Positions 7,729 to 16,775 are shown, numbered from the stretch's first letter. The stretch is 58,785 nt of DNA from Luteococcus sp052116585 (GCF_052116585.1 NZ_JBQKKT010000018.1:1-58785); one strand, 5' to 3'. A program made the numbers and translations. Notes: generated from the sequence alone by a model not told the origin.

Positions 7729-9471
7729 ATGACGATTGCTGCCCCGCTTGACACGCCGCTGCACCGGCCACGCGACTGGTGGCGCGACGCCGTCGTGCTG
7801 CAGATCTACCCGCGCAGCTTCGCCGATTCCACTGGGGACGGGATCGGAGACCTGCCGGGCATCACCAGCAGGATCGGGCACCTGGCACAGCTGGGGGTCG
7901 ACGCGGTCTGGTTGTCGCCCTTCTACCCCTCGCAGCTCGCTGACGGCGGCTACGACGTGGATGACCACCGCGCGGTGGATCCCAGACTCGGCACCCTCGA
8001 GGACTTCGACGAGATGGTTGCCACCCTGCACCGCCATGGCATCGGCGTGATCGTGGACCTGGTGCCCAACCACTCGTCGGACCGGCACCGCTGGTTCCGC
8101 GAGGCTCTGGCGGCCCCCAAGGGCTCACCGGCCCGGGAGCGCTACATCTTCCGCGACGGGACGGTTGGCGGCAGCGAGCCGCCCAATGACTGGCAGAGTC
8201 TGTTCGGCGGATCGGCCTGGCAGCCGGTGGGCGATGGGCAGTGGTACCTGCACCTGTTCGCCCCGGAACAGCCCGACCTGAACTGGCAGCATCCCGAGGT
8301 CCGGGCCGACTTCGAGCAGACCCTTCGCTTCTGGTCGGACCGGGGCGTGGACGGTTTTCGCGTCGACGTGGCGCACTCGCTGACCAAGGACCTCTCGCAA
8401 CCGTGGGAGCCGTGGGCGACGGTGCAGGACTTCGTGCGGACCGATGGTTCCCATCCGTGGTTCGACCGGGACGAGCTGATGGAGGTCTACCGCAATTGGC
8501 GCACCATCTTCGATTCCTACGACCCGCCCCGGTTCGCCGTTGCGGAGGCGGCGGTGCATCCGTCGCGCCGCGGGCGCTATGCCCAGCCGGAGACGCTGGG
8601 CCAGGCCTTCAACTTCTCAATGCAGGAGTGTGACTGGCGCGCGGGCGACTTCCGGAGGGTGATCGACGATGCCCTGGCGGACATGGCGGCGACGGGCGCC
8701 AGCACCACCTGGCTGCTGGGCTGCCATGACACTCCGAGGGTGGCGAGCCGGTTCGGCCTGCCCCTGACCCCCGAGCCGCGGGTGCACGTGGATCCCGCCT
8801 TTCCCGGCGAACCTGCCTTCCGGCATGACAGCCAGTGGCTGGCCCGGCAGTGGCTGCTGGCCGACGGGAAGGAACCGCCGCTCGACGTCGAGCTGGGGGT
8901 GCGGCGAGCCCGCGCGGCGGTGCTGGTGGAACTGGCGCTGCCCGGGTGCACCTATGTCTATCAGGGCGACGAACTGGGCCTGCCCGAGGTGGCCGACCTG
9001 CCGCGCGAGGTGCTCACCGACCCGATGCTGGGCCGTTCCTCCAAGGAGAAGGGCCGCGACGGCTGCCGGGTGCCGCTGCCCTGGAACAGGGAGCGGACCG
9101 CACTGGGCGGCAGTTCCTTCGGTTTTGGCTCCGGCGGCGCCCACCTGCCACAGCCAGAGGTCTTCGGGGAACTCAGTGTGGAGGCGCAGCAGGAGGATCC
9201 GCGCTCCACCCTGAGCCTCTACCGCGAGGCACTGGCGCGACGTCGGGAGCTGCGGGAGATGGTGGCACAGGCACCGATGCGTTGGGTGGATTCCCAGCCC
9301 GACGTGCTGCACTTCGCCCGGGGGCCGTGGCACTGCGCGACGAACTTCGGGGAGGGGGAGATCCCGCTGCCGCAGCTGGGCGCCGAGCCGGCACGGATGG
9401 CGGTGGCCAGTTGGCCGGATGTGCGGCAGACGCTGCCGCCGGCAACCACCGTCTGGTTCCTGGACGAGTGA
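7729..9471 (+). CDS. GH13 alpha-glucosidase / oligo-1,6-glucosidase family
   Basis: A 580-residue cytosolic glycoside hydrolase family 13 enzyme. WWRDAVVLQIYPRSFADS near residue 18 starts the (beta/alpha)8 barrel. Conserved regions: DLVPNHSS (110-117), GFRVDVAHS (209-217) with nucleophile Asp213, AVAEAAV (270-276) with acid/base Glu273, and GCHDTPR (331-337) with transition-state Asp334. Family members hydrolyse alpha-glucosidic bonds of maltose, isomaltose or sucrose-like sugars. The usual Asn before HD in region IV is Cys332 here, an uncommon change near the active site. The start follows the family N-terminus; no clear ribosome-binding site is visible. Confidence 0.85.
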   Translation: MTIAAPLDTPLHRPRDWWRDAVVLQIYPRSFADSTGDGIGDLPGITSRIGHLAQLGVDAVWLSPFYPSQLADGGYDVDDHRAVDPRLGTLEDFDEMVATLHRHGIGVIVDLVPNHSSDRHRWFREALAAPKGSPARERYIFRDGTVGGSEPPNDWQSLFGGSAWQPVGDGQWYLHLFAPEQPDLNWQHPEVRADFEQTLRFWSDRGVDGFRVDVAHSLTKDLSQPWEPWATVQDFVRTDGSHPWFDRDELMEVYRNWRTIFDSYDPPRFAVAEAAVHPSRRGRYAQPETLGQAFNFSMQECDWRAGDFRRVIDDALADMAATGASTTWLLGCHDTPRVASRFGLPLTPEPRVHVDPAFPGEPAFRHDSQWLARQWLLADGKEPPLDVELGVRRARAAVLVELALPGCTYVYQGDELGLPEVADLPREVLTDPMLGRSSKEKGRDGCRVPLPWNRERTALGGSSFGFGSGGAHLPQPEVFGELSVEAQQEDPRSTLSLYREALARRRELREMVAQAPMRWVDSQPDVLHFARGPWHCATNFGEGEIPLPQLGAEPARMAVASWPDVRQTLPPATTVWFLDE

Positions 9472-9501
9472 GACCAGGGGAACCCGATGGCCCCTCCCGC
9501 G

Positions 9502-9768
9502 TCAGCGGACCCGGAAGTCCTGCATCCCCTCGGGCCGGGCAGCCCGGGTCTGTACCTCGTCCACCGTGGCGAACCGCGGACCCTGCCGACACCAGTCCAG
9601 GAAGGACTCCACATCGGCTGCGGGCCCCTCGGCCCAGAACTCGACCTGGCCGCTGGGCAGGTTCCTGACCCACCCCGTCACGCCCAGACCTTCCGCCTCC
9701 TGAACGGCGCTCCAGCGGAAGCCGACGCCCTGCACCCGTCCATGGACGGTTCCTGTCACCGCGATCAT
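9502..9768 (-). CDS. acyP: Acylphosphatase
   Basis: An 88-residue protein beginning MIAVTGTVHGRVQGVGFRW. The motif GRVQGVGFR contains the phosphate-binding loop and catalytic Arg, and GWVRNLPSGQVEFWAEG contains the catalytic Asn. It hydrolyses carboxyl-phosphate bonds such as acetyl phosphate in the cytosol. GGAG lies five bases before the chosen ATG. Its gene ends 30 bases from the convergent glucosidase. Confidence 0.9.
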   Translation of the reverse strand: MIAVTGTVHGRVQGVGFRWSAVQEAEGLGVTGWVRNLPSGQVEFWAEGPAADVESFLDWCRQGPRFATVDEVQTRAARPEGMQDFRVR

Positions 9769-10169
9769 CACTCCATCGTGCCCCATGCGAAGCTGTCCGG
9801 GAGGTGAAGGTTTCCTGTACTCCACTTTCAGGAAACCGTGTGGTGGCAGGAATGTCATCCAACCGACAATGAACGATCCATCTCCAGCCATCACTTGTCT
9901 GGTTGAATTGTCCCGTTGGGTGGATCCCCCGAGCACACCCAACATCGTCAGCCCCGTCGCAATCCCTGGACCCCCGACCAGCCGCGACGGGGCTGACTGC
10001 TCTCTCCGACGGAACCTCGCCACGCGAGAACATCCTTGGCACGCGAGGCACGGGCTGATGCCCGGTTCGCCGCCGGTCGCGGCGCGCGTGACATCACCAT
10101 CATGTCGATGACGGGACGTTCGTCGTGAGGCACCATTGGCCGCACTGGGTTTTCGTTTACGATTTCCGC
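9769..10169. other. Intergenic region with one hairpin
   Basis: This 400-base gap holds an inverted repeat at 9809-9837 (GGTTTCCTG and CAGGAAACC around an 11-base loop) close upstream of the acylphosphatase, possibly an operator. The rest should contain the promoter of the ribbon-helix-helix gene, but I cannot place its elements. No further gene is convincing. Confidence 0.4.
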
Positions 10170-10415
10170 ATGAGCGAGGACACGTTCGACGAGGCCAAGA
10201 TCCAGGCGTGGGCAGACGAGGCGGAGGCCGGCTACGACGTCGGGGCCCTTCGCCACCGCGGACGGGGACGCCCGGGCCGAGGTGCCGAGCCGATGCAGGT
10301 GGTTGCCGTGCGGTTGAGCGCTGACGAGATCGCGGCCCTCGATGCCCTGGCAGCACGGGACCAGGTGAGCCGCTCGGAGGCGATCCGCCGGGTCTTGGCC
10401 CGGTCCGCGGCATGA
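10170..10415 (+). CDS. Ribbon-helix-helix (CopG-type) antitoxin-like protein
   Basis: An 81-residue protein. The C-terminal part MQVVAVRLSADEIAALDALAARDQVSRSEAIRRVLARSAA is a textbook MetJ/Arc/CopG ribbon-helix-helix: one beta strand, then two helices with the SRSEAIR turn. The N-terminal ~38 residues are acidic, then Gly/Arg-rich (RHRGRGRPGRG). Such proteins bind DNA as dimers and commonly repress their own operon. The gene overlaps the next by four bases (ATGA), the usual arrangement of type II toxin-antitoxin pairs. Confidence 0.75.
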   Translation: MSEDTFDEAKIQAWADEAEAGYDVGALRHRGRGRPGRGAEPMQVVAVRLSADEIAALDALAARDQVSRSEAIRRVLARSAA

Positions 10416-10654
10416 AGGTCCATCCGAGCGCGCGAAAGCACGGCATCAGCGATGAGGACGCGATCCAGGCAGCCGACTGGCCGCAGTGGATCGAGCCCTT
10501 GGACGATGAAGACTGGCCGCACCGCGAATTGAGACTGGGGTTCGACAACCAGGGTCGGCTGCTGGAAACGGTCGTTCTCGTGTTCGAGAGCGGCAACGAG
10601 CTGGTCATCCATGCGATGCCAGCACGAAAGCAGTACTGGGAACTCTTGCCCTGA
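10412..10654 (+). CDS. Putative toxin partner of the ribbon-helix-helix gene
   Basis: An 80-residue protein: MKVHPSARKHGISDEDAI is followed by strands (HRELRLGFDNQGRLLETVVLVFESG) and ends MPARKQYWELLP. The beta-rich layout, N-terminal helix and conserved basic C-terminus resemble small RelE/BrnT-like RNase toxins, and the four-base overlap with a CopG-type gene supports a toxin role. I do not see a decisive catalytic motif, so activity is inferred from architecture and context only. Confidence 0.6.
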   Translation: MKVHPSARKHGISDEDAIQAADWPQWIEPLDDEDWPHRELRLGFDNQGRLLETVVLVFESGNELVIHAMPARKQYWELLP

Positions 10655-10677
10655 ACATCCGAAACTGCCGCGAGTGG

Positions 10678-11211
10678 TCAGGCGGAAAAGCTGCTGATGG
10701 AGGCCGTCAGCATGTGTTGGGCGCTGCCGAACTCCGTGAACTCGGCGCTGCCCACAAACCCGAGACGTGCAGCCAGTGCCAAAGCCTTTTGGTTCGACGC
10801 TTGGGTGACCACCAGTAGAGGCTCGTCGCCCTGGACCTCCGCAGCGACTCGCGCCAACAGGTTCCGACAGGCCACTTCCGCAATCCCTTGTCCCCAAGCA
10901 TCAGGCAGGAGGACATACGACAGCTCCAGCTCTCCACCTTCAGGGCGGACATGCCCGGGCCGATCTTGGTTACGTCGATCCACCATGACCGTGCCGAGCA
11001 TCCGGTCACGGCGGGCATCGGCGATGATCTGGGCCCATCGGCGACGCCCGCACCGCGCCCCCGCGAGACTTGCCACAGCCAGTGGCCACGCGGTGGTCTT
11101 TGGCTTCGGTCCGCCCAGGTGCCTGCGGACGCGGTCATCGGTGAACAGCTGGACCATGCGAGCGACGTCGCCCACTCGACCGTTGCGCAACCGGATCTCC
11201 GGTGAAGTCAT
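10678..11211 (-). CDS. GNAT-family N-acetyltransferase
   Basis: A 177-residue protein of the Gcn5-related acetyltransferase fold. ELELSYVLLPDAWGQGIAEVACRNLL contains the acetyl-CoA pyrophosphate loop (Q-x-x-G-x-A variant at WGQGIA), and QASNQKALALAARLGFVGSAEF is the conserved C-terminal motif. It transfers acetyl from acetyl-CoA to an unidentified amine, possibly a protein N-terminus as in RimJ/RimL relatives. It is convergent with the toxin-like gene, ending 24 bases away. Confidence 0.8.
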   Translation of the reverse strand: MTSPEIRLRNGRVGDVARMVQLFTDDRVRRHLGGPKPKTTAWPLAVASLAGARCGRRRWAQIIADARRDRMLGTVMVDRRNQDRPGHVRPEGGELELSYVLLPDAWGQGIAEVACRNLLARVAAEVQGDEPLLVVTQASNQKALALAARLGFVGSAEFTEFGSAQHMLTASISSFSA

Positions 11212-11275
11212 GGCTCGACCCTAGACAACCCAGCCCCCGAGGTAAGCACATCTGTCGCATCGGGATCCAGAAGTT

Positions 11276-12115
11276 CTACCGCGCTCGATTCCAGTGCGAC
11301 GGCATGTGCAGCCCCGCCGGCAGACGCGTGCTCTCACTGCCCCGCGCTGCGTCGACCTGCTGCTGGGTCAGGAAGATCGCACCCCGCAGGTCCGCCCCTG
11401 ACAGGTCGGCGTCACGTAGGTCGGCCCCCAGAAGGTCGGTGCGCTCGAAGGTTGCACCTCGTAGGTCGGCCGCGATCAGCAGGGCACTGCGCAGGCAGTG
11501 GCGGTCAAGACGTGCCTTGCGCAGGTTGCTGCCCATCAGCTGCGCGCGAGGCTGGAAGCGCCTGGACCGGGGTGTGGGGAGGCGGTGGGACTCACTGATC
11601 GCGACGAGCACAGGCCCCACTCGACTGCGTAGCCCGGCGATGTCTGCCGACGCGACCTGGTCAGCGGGGGCGGCGACGAGCTGCTGCAGCTCCACCACCA
11701 GGACATCGACGTCCTGGGCGAGTGGGCCATCTGCCAGCTCGCGGGCCTCAGTGAGCAGGCGCAGCATCTCCATGAGGTGGCGCATGCTGGCGAAAGCCGT
11801 GAACATCGCGCCGGCGGTCTCGGGTCCTTCGCGCCAGTCAGCGACACCACCGAATGTGACCTGAGTGATCTGTTGGCCTGCCCCGAAGCAGTCGAACACG
11901 GTGCAGGCCGGCCAGCCCTCCTCGCGCAGCCGCGGATGGATCTGGCACCGGTTGTCGCCCTGCAAGTGGTTGCAGGGCGTCCCTGCGGGGATGTCCGCAC
12001 CGAACCCGCCGGCCTTGGTCCTGGTGAGGGCCACACAACACAGGCCGACACACTGCGAACAATCACCTACGAAGTCGACGGTTGTCCCCCCTTGATGGTG
12101 CCGGTTGTTGCGCAT
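11276..12115 (-). CDS. Cysteine-cluster plus pentapeptide-repeat protein
   Basis: A 279-residue protein with two parts. The N-terminal ~90 residues hold CSQCVGLCC and later NRCQIH and ACTVFDC, a spacing like YkgJ-type zinc/iron-chelating domains. The middle is helical. The C-terminal ~70 residues are a pentapeptide-repeat right-handed beta-helix (repeated A-D/N-L-x-x, e.g. LLGADLRDADLSGADLRGA). Pentapeptide proteins such as MfpA or Qnr mimic DNA, but this repeat run is short. The start MRNNRHH has AGCGGGGA before it. The fused arrangement is known from some actinobacteria as far as I recall; function is unknown. Confidence 0.65.
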   Translation of the reverse strand: MRNNRHHQGGTTVDFVGDCSQCVGLCCVALTRTKAGGFGADIPAGTPCNHLQGDNRCQIHPRLREEGWPACTVFDCFGAGQQITQVTFGGVADWREGPETAGAMFTAFASMRHLMEMLRLLTEARELADGPLAQDVDVLVVELQQLVAAPADQVASADIAGLRSRVGPVLVAISESHRLPTPRSRRFQPRAQLMGSNLRKARLDRHCLRSALLIAADLRGATFERTDLLGADLRDADLSGADLRGAIFLTQQQVDAARGSESTRLPAGLHMPSHWNRAR

Positions 12116-12225
12116 TCCCCGCTTCAGTCTCTCCCGCCCGGGCCGATGGTCCGGGGTAGCGCACGGCAATTGAACGTACACCCGCCGGTCGAGCGCAGAT
12201 GGCTCGAGTCAGTCCGTAACCAGCG

Positions 12226-12958
12226 TCAGTGCGTGACCAGGGTCAGTTCCGAGCTGTACCCAGCCGTGAAGCGCATCATGCCCCCAACGGGGAAGGTGAT
12301 GAGCGGGTTGGTGTGCCCGAAGTCGACATTGGCCAGCACCGGCTTGCCAGCCAACGACGGGATCGTGGCCACAATGGCCTCGAGGTCGTCGCGGCCCATG
12401 GCGCTGGCCTGTTGGAATCGCCCGATGACCAGCCCCTGGACCGTCTCGGCTCCGGGCTGCTGCATGAGCGAGTTGAGGTCGCGCCGGAACTCGGTGGCGT
12501 TGCTGATCTCGTCGTCCTCCACCATCAGGACCGCGTCCGGGAGCGAGGGCATCCACGCAGTGCCCTGCAGGAGGTTGAGGGTGCAGAGGTTCCCTCCGAC
12601 GATGCGCCCGTGAGCCTCGCCGGGCTGCAGTGCCCACCAACCCTCGGCCGGGATCGTGGTGCGGTGGTCCTGGTCGAGGAACCATGCATCATCGGTGAAC
12701 CAGCCGGTGGGCGTGATCTGCACCGGCTCGTCACCCATGGGCGCTTGGCAGAACCAGTCGCGGGTCTGTTCGCCCAGCTCGCGCATCCCGAAGGTGGACC
12801 AGTGCGGACCGTAGTACGTCACGAGTCCGGTCGTCGCCGTGATGGCGTTCTGCAGGGCGGTGATGTCGGAGAATCCACACAGGATCTTTGGATTCGCGGC
12901 GATGAGGTCGAAGTCGAGGTGTGGGAGCAGTTCGTTGCTGTTCGCGCCGCCGAACCCA
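12226..12958 (-). pseudogene. LD-carboxypeptidase (MccF-like, S66), N-terminus deleted
   Basis: Reading in frame from about 12958 gives GGANSNELLPHLDFDLIAAN, then GFSDITALQNAITATTGLVTYYGPHW, and continues to the stop at 12226. That is the body of an S66 LD-carboxypeptidase/microcin immunity MccF protein, with the nucleophile-Ser loop (GGANSN) and the later His (DFGHTNP). Proteins of this family have about 70-80 more residues before GG-x-NSN. Here homology stops at the hairpin at 12961-12988, an in-frame stop follows near 13010, and there is no ATG. A GTG at 12822 could start only an inactive fragment. A deletion apparently joined the gene to the YceI terminator. Confidence 0.7.
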
Positions 12959-12960
12959 AC

Positions 12961-12988
12961 AGGCCCGGATCCATGCGGATCCGGGCCT
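12961..12988 (-). terminator. Hairpin after the YceI gene
   Basis: Arms AGGCCCGGATCC and GGATCCGGGCCT flank the loop ATGC: a perfect 12-bp stem about 60 bases past the YceI stop on the minus strand. No T-run follows. It also marks the break point of the truncated LD-carboxypeptidase. Confidence 0.65.
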
Positions 12989-13046
12989 GCTCTGCAGCGT
13001 CCTGCACTGCTTCATTCGGGGGGAGGAAGCGGGATGGAGAGGAGGA

Positions 13047-13595
13047 TCAGGCCTGCTTGATGGCGGAGATCTCGAACTCGAGCACGATCTTCTCGCTCAC
13101 CAGCACGCCGCCGGTGTCCAGGGCGGCATTCCAGGTGAGGCCGAAGTCGCGACGGTTGACCTCGGTCTTGCCCTCGAAGCCGATGCGCTCGTTGCCGAAG
13201 GGGTCGGTGGCCGCGCCGGTGAACTCGAAGGGCACGGTGACGCTCTTGGTGACGTCCTTGATGGTCAGGTCACCGGTGATCTCGACGGAGTCGGCGTCGG
13301 TGACCTCAACCTTGGTGGAGGTGAAGGTGATGGTGGGGAACTTCTCCGCGTCGAAGAAGTCGCCGCTGACCAGGTGGCCGTCACGGTCGCCATTGCGGGT
13401 GTCGATCGAGGCAACCTGCATGGTCACGTTCACGCTGCTGGCGTCGGGGTTCTGGCCGTCGACGGTCGCGAGACCCTCGAACTCCTTGACGCTGCCACGG
13501 ACCTTGGTGATCATCGCGTGGCGGGCCACGAAGCCCACGGTGCTGTGGGTGGGATCGAGGGCGTAGGTGCCCTTGAGGCTCGTCATGTCGGTCAT
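13047..13595 (-). CDS. YceI-family lipocalin-like protein
   Basis: A 182-residue protein with the YceI beta-barrel pattern: GTYALDPTHSTVGFVARHAMITKVRGSVKEFEG at the start, DGHLVSGDFFDAEKFPTITF in the middle and RDFGLTWNAALDTGGVLVSEKIVLEFEISA at the end. YceI proteins bind isoprenoid lipids in a central cavity; their actinobacterial role is unclear and this copy has no signal peptide. AGAGGAGA precedes the ATG at the right distance. Confidence 0.9.
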   Translation of the reverse strand: MTDMTSLKGTYALDPTHSTVGFVARHAMITKVRGSVKEFEGLATVDGQNPDASSVNVTMQVASIDTRNGDRDGHLVSGDFFDAEKFPTITFTSTKVEVTDADSVEITGDLTIKDVTKSVTVPFEFTGAATDPFGNERIGFEGKTEVNRRDFGLTWNAALDTGGVLVSEKIVLEFEISAIKQA

Positions 13596-13792
13596 CTGGT
13601 TCTCCTCTGGAAGTCTTGGCTGGCCGGGCCTGCCGGTCAGGGGTGGTTGGGATGTCCAACAGGAGCAATCATGGCACATCATGATTGAAGTTTCAATATC
13701 TTTTCCTGAAGATCCGCCCTTGGCCTTGCCCATGCGGGCTTGGGTAGGCCCCACTGCATACAGTGAGCAGGGTCAGCCCCGAAAGGTCACCC

Positions 13793-15271
13793 ATGCGCCT
13801 CCCCCAGCCGTCCGCTCCTCTCGCCCGCCTCGTCGCCCCCGCCCTCGCCCTGGCCTTGGTTGCCACCGGCCTGGTCCTGCTGCCCAGCCAGGCCGCCCCC
13901 GACGAGGAAACCGACCGTTGGATCGTGCGCTACGACAGCCCCCGATCCGCCCGCAGCATCCAGGCGGCGTCCACGCGGGGCGGCGGCCGGATCAAGCACC
14001 AGTTCTCCACGGCCTTCCCCGGAATGGCAGTGGAGATGACCCCCCGCAATGCCGCCGCGCTGCGTGGCATGAAGGGCGTCGTGAGCGTCACCCCGGACCA
14101 CCGCATGCGCGCCGCCGACGTCCAGGACATCCCGCCCGCGGGCCTGGACCGAATCGACCAGGTGACTTCCCGGGGAACCCGGAGCTACACATCGACACGC
14201 AATGGATCGGGCGTGCGGGCCTATGTGGTGGATTCCGGCCTCAACCTGGGCCACACCGACTTCACTGGACGCATCATCGAGGGGCCCAATCTGGTCAACC
14301 AGGGTGACCGACCAACCGACTGCTCAGGTCACGGCACCCACGTCGCGGGAATCCTGGCGGGCACCCGCTTCGGCGTCGCCAAGCGCACCACGGTGACCCC
14401 CATCAAGGTGCTCGACTGCGACGGCGGCGGCTACGCGTCCGACACCATCGCCGCCCTCGAGTGGGTGGTGAAGGACCACGCCGCGGGACGCCCGGCGGTA
14501 CTCAACCTGAGTCTGGCCGGCCCCGTCAGCCCCGAGCTCACCAGCGCGGTGAACTCCGTGATCGCCGACGGCGTCACCGTGGTGGCCGCCGCCGGCAATG
14601 CCGACCCCGGCAGCGCCCCCACCTCCGCCTGCAACTTCGGCCCCGCCAATGTGCCCGGCGTCCTGACCGTGGCCAACTCCACGACCTTCGACCAGCAGTC
14701 CCCCACCAGCAATTTCGGCAGCTGCGTTGACCTCTACGCCCCGGGCACCGGAATCCGCTCGGCGTGGATCGGCGGCGCCAGCGCCACCGCCACCGACGAC
14801 GGCACCTCCATGGCCACCCCGCACGTGGCGGGCGCGGCCGCACTGCTGCTCCAGGCGCGCCCCACCTGGACCCCTGCGCAGGTGCACAGCCAGATCGTCA
14901 GCCAGTCGCTGGCCAATCGCATCAGCAACCCGTCGCCCGGCACACCCAACCGCCTGCTGCACACACTCAGCCCCATCACCCCTGGCCAGATCGAACACGT
15001 CGGGCGGCCCGGCATCAGCGGCACGCCCACCGTGGGGAGCCGCCTGAGCGCAACCCCCGGTACATGGGGCAATGGTCGCGTGACCCTGCGGGGCCAGTGG
15101 TACCGGGTGAGCAGCACGGGAACGCGTACCGCGATCACGGGGGCCACCGGCACCAGCCTGGTCCTCAGCACGGCGGACCGCGGCCAGCGAGTGCAGTACA
15201 CGGTCACCGCAAGCAAGGTGAACTACGCGAACAAGCAGGCGTCTTCACCGCTGACCAGCGTCGTATCTTGA
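13793..15271 (+). CDS. Secreted subtilisin-like serine protease (S8)
   Basis: A 492-residue exported protease. Residues 1-34 form a Sec signal peptide (hydrophobic core LVAPALALALVATGLVLL, cleavage near SQAAP). Residues ~40-107 are an I9-type propeptide. The catalytic domain shows Asp147 (VVDSG), His180 (GHGTHVAG), oxyanion Asn269 (AAAGN) and Ser339 (GTSMATPHVAG). The last ~90 residues (PGISGTPTVGSRLSATPGTW onward) are an Ig-like domain of the kind found repeated in actinobacterial surface proteins, present once here. AAAGGT precedes the ATG. Its substrate cannot be inferred. Confidence 0.9.
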   Translation: MRLPQPSAPLARLVAPALALALVATGLVLLPSQAAPDEETDRWIVRYDSPRSARSIQAASTRGGGRIKHQFSTAFPGMAVEMTPRNAAALRGMKGVVSVTPDHRMRAADVQDIPPAGLDRIDQVTSRGTRSYTSTRNGSGVRAYVVDSGLNLGHTDFTGRIIEGPNLVNQGDRPTDCSGHGTHVAGILAGTRFGVAKRTTVTPIKVLDCDGGGYASDTIAALEWVVKDHAAGRPAVLNLSLAGPVSPELTSAVNSVIADGVTVVAAAGNADPGSAPTSACNFGPANVPGVLTVANSTTFDQQSPTSNFGSCVDLYAPGTGIRSAWIGGASATATDDGTSMATPHVAGAAALLLQARPTWTPAQVHSQIVSQSLANRISNPSPGTPNRLLHTLSPITPGQIEHVGRPGISGTPTVGSRLSATPGTWGNGRVTLRGQWYRVSSTGTRTAITGATGTSLVLSTADRGQRVQYTVTASKVNYANKQASSPLTSVVS

Positions 15272-15491
15272 CATCGAGAATATTTGCCGTTCAGCAAAAC
15301 CCCTTGCCAAACAGAGATTTTCGCTCCAATGCGTGATCCTGGACGGTCCACCGGCGCAACCCACCCATTTCCTGTACTGTTCGGACGCGCTAATGTGAGC
15401 GCATCCGCTGGCAACGTCCGCCAGCGAGCTGTGTCACCACACTGACCACTCGACCGGAGCCTCCGGGACTCCGTTCAAGGAGGAACCGTCC

Positions 15492-16775
15492 ATGACTGAT
15501 CTTGCGACCTTCGCAATCGGCGACAAGAAGGTAGAGCTTCCCTATGTGGAGGCCACCCAGGGCAACAACGGCCACGACATCGTGAAGCTGCTGGCCCAGA
15601 CCGGCGACACCACCTACGACCAGGGCTTCTCCAGCACGGCTTCGTGCAAGTCTGCCATCACCTTCATCGACGGCGATGCGGGCGTCCTGCAGTACCGCGG
15701 CTACCCGATTGAGCAGCTGGCCGAGAAGTCCTCCTTCCTGGAGACCGCCTACCTGGTGATCTACGGCGAACTCCCGACGGCCGAGCAGCTGGCCACCTTC
15801 GAGAGCCGCATCACCCAGAACATGATCATCGACGAGCGGATGCGCGACTTCTTCCGTTGCTTCCCGCGTCGTTCGCACCCGATGCCCGTCCTCGCCGCCG
15901 GCATCATGGGCCTGAGCACCTTCAACTCGGAGACCACCGGCCTGGATCCGGAGTCGGTCGAGGAGGCCACCATCCGCCTGATGGCCAAGGTCCCGACGCT
16001 CGCCGCCTACGGCTACAAGAACTCGATCGGCCGTCCCACCCTGTACCCGGACAGCTCGCTCAGCTACATCGAGAACTTCGAGCGCATGAGCTTCGGCAGC
16101 CCCAGCGAGCCCTACGAGATCGACGACGCCATCACCCGCGCCCTCGAGGTGCTGCTGATCCTGCACGTCGACCACGAGCAGAACTGCTCCACCTCCACCG
16201 TGCGCCTGGTCGGCTCCTCGCAGGCCAACATATACGCCTCGGTCGCCTCCGGTGTGAACGCCCTCTCCGGCCCCCTGCACGGCGGCGCCAACCAGGAAGT
16301 CCTGGAGATGCTGCAGCAGATCAAGGACTCCGGCATGAGCGTGCAGGAGTTCGTGAACAAGGTGAAGAACAAGGAGTCCGGCATCAAGCTGATGGGCTTC
16401 GGACACCGCATCTACAAGAACTACGATCCGCGTGCCAACATCATCAAGAAGCACGCCGACGAGGTGCTGAAGCTGAAGGAGGGTCGCCGCGACCTGCTGG
16501 ACATCGCCCAGGAGCTCGAGCAGACCGCCCTCAACGACGACTACTTCCAGAGCCGCAAGCTCTACCCGAACGTCGACTTCTACTCGGGCCTGATCTACGA
16601 AGCCATGGGCTTCCCGGTGAACATGTTCACCGTGCTGTTCGCCATCGGCCGTCTGCCCGGATGGATCGCCCAGTGGCGCGAGCAGAACAGCGACAAGAGC
16701 ACCAAGATCGGCCGCCCGCGCCAGATCTACGTCGGCCAGACCAAGCGCGACTACGTCGCCATGGACCAGCGCTGA
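15492..16775 (+). CDS. gltA: Citrate synthase
   Basis: A 427-residue type II citrate synthase that condenses oxaloacetate and acetyl-CoA in the TCA cycle. The active site is intact: His263 in PLHGGANQEV, His305 in GFGHRIYKNYDPRA and Asp362 in YPNVDFYSG, almost the E. coli numbering. LHVDHEQNCSTSTVR is the conserved substrate helix. The start has the strong ribosome-binding site AAGGAGGA eight bases upstream. A 220-base leader separates it from the protease gene; a TTGACA lies at 15268, but I cannot pair it with a convincing -10. Confidence 0.97.
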   Translation: MTDLATFAIGDKKVELPYVEATQGNNGHDIVKLLAQTGDTTYDQGFSSTASCKSAITFIDGDAGVLQYRGYPIEQLAEKSSFLETAYLVIYGELPTAEQLATFESRITQNMIIDERMRDFFRCFPRRSHPMPVLAAGIMGLSTFNSETTGLDPESVEEATIRLMAKVPTLAAYGYKNSIGRPTLYPDSSLSYIENFERMSFGSPSEPYEIDDAITRALEVLLILHVDHEQNCSTSTVRLVGSSQANIYASVASGVNALSGPLHGGANQEVLEMLQQIKDSGMSVQEFVNKVKNKESGIKLMGFGHRIYKNYDPRANIIKKHADEVLKLKEGRRDLLDIAQELEQTALNDDYFQSRKLYPNVDFYSGLIYEAMGFPVNMFTVLFAIGRLPGWIAQWREQNSDKSTKIGRPRQIYVGQTKRDYVAMDQR

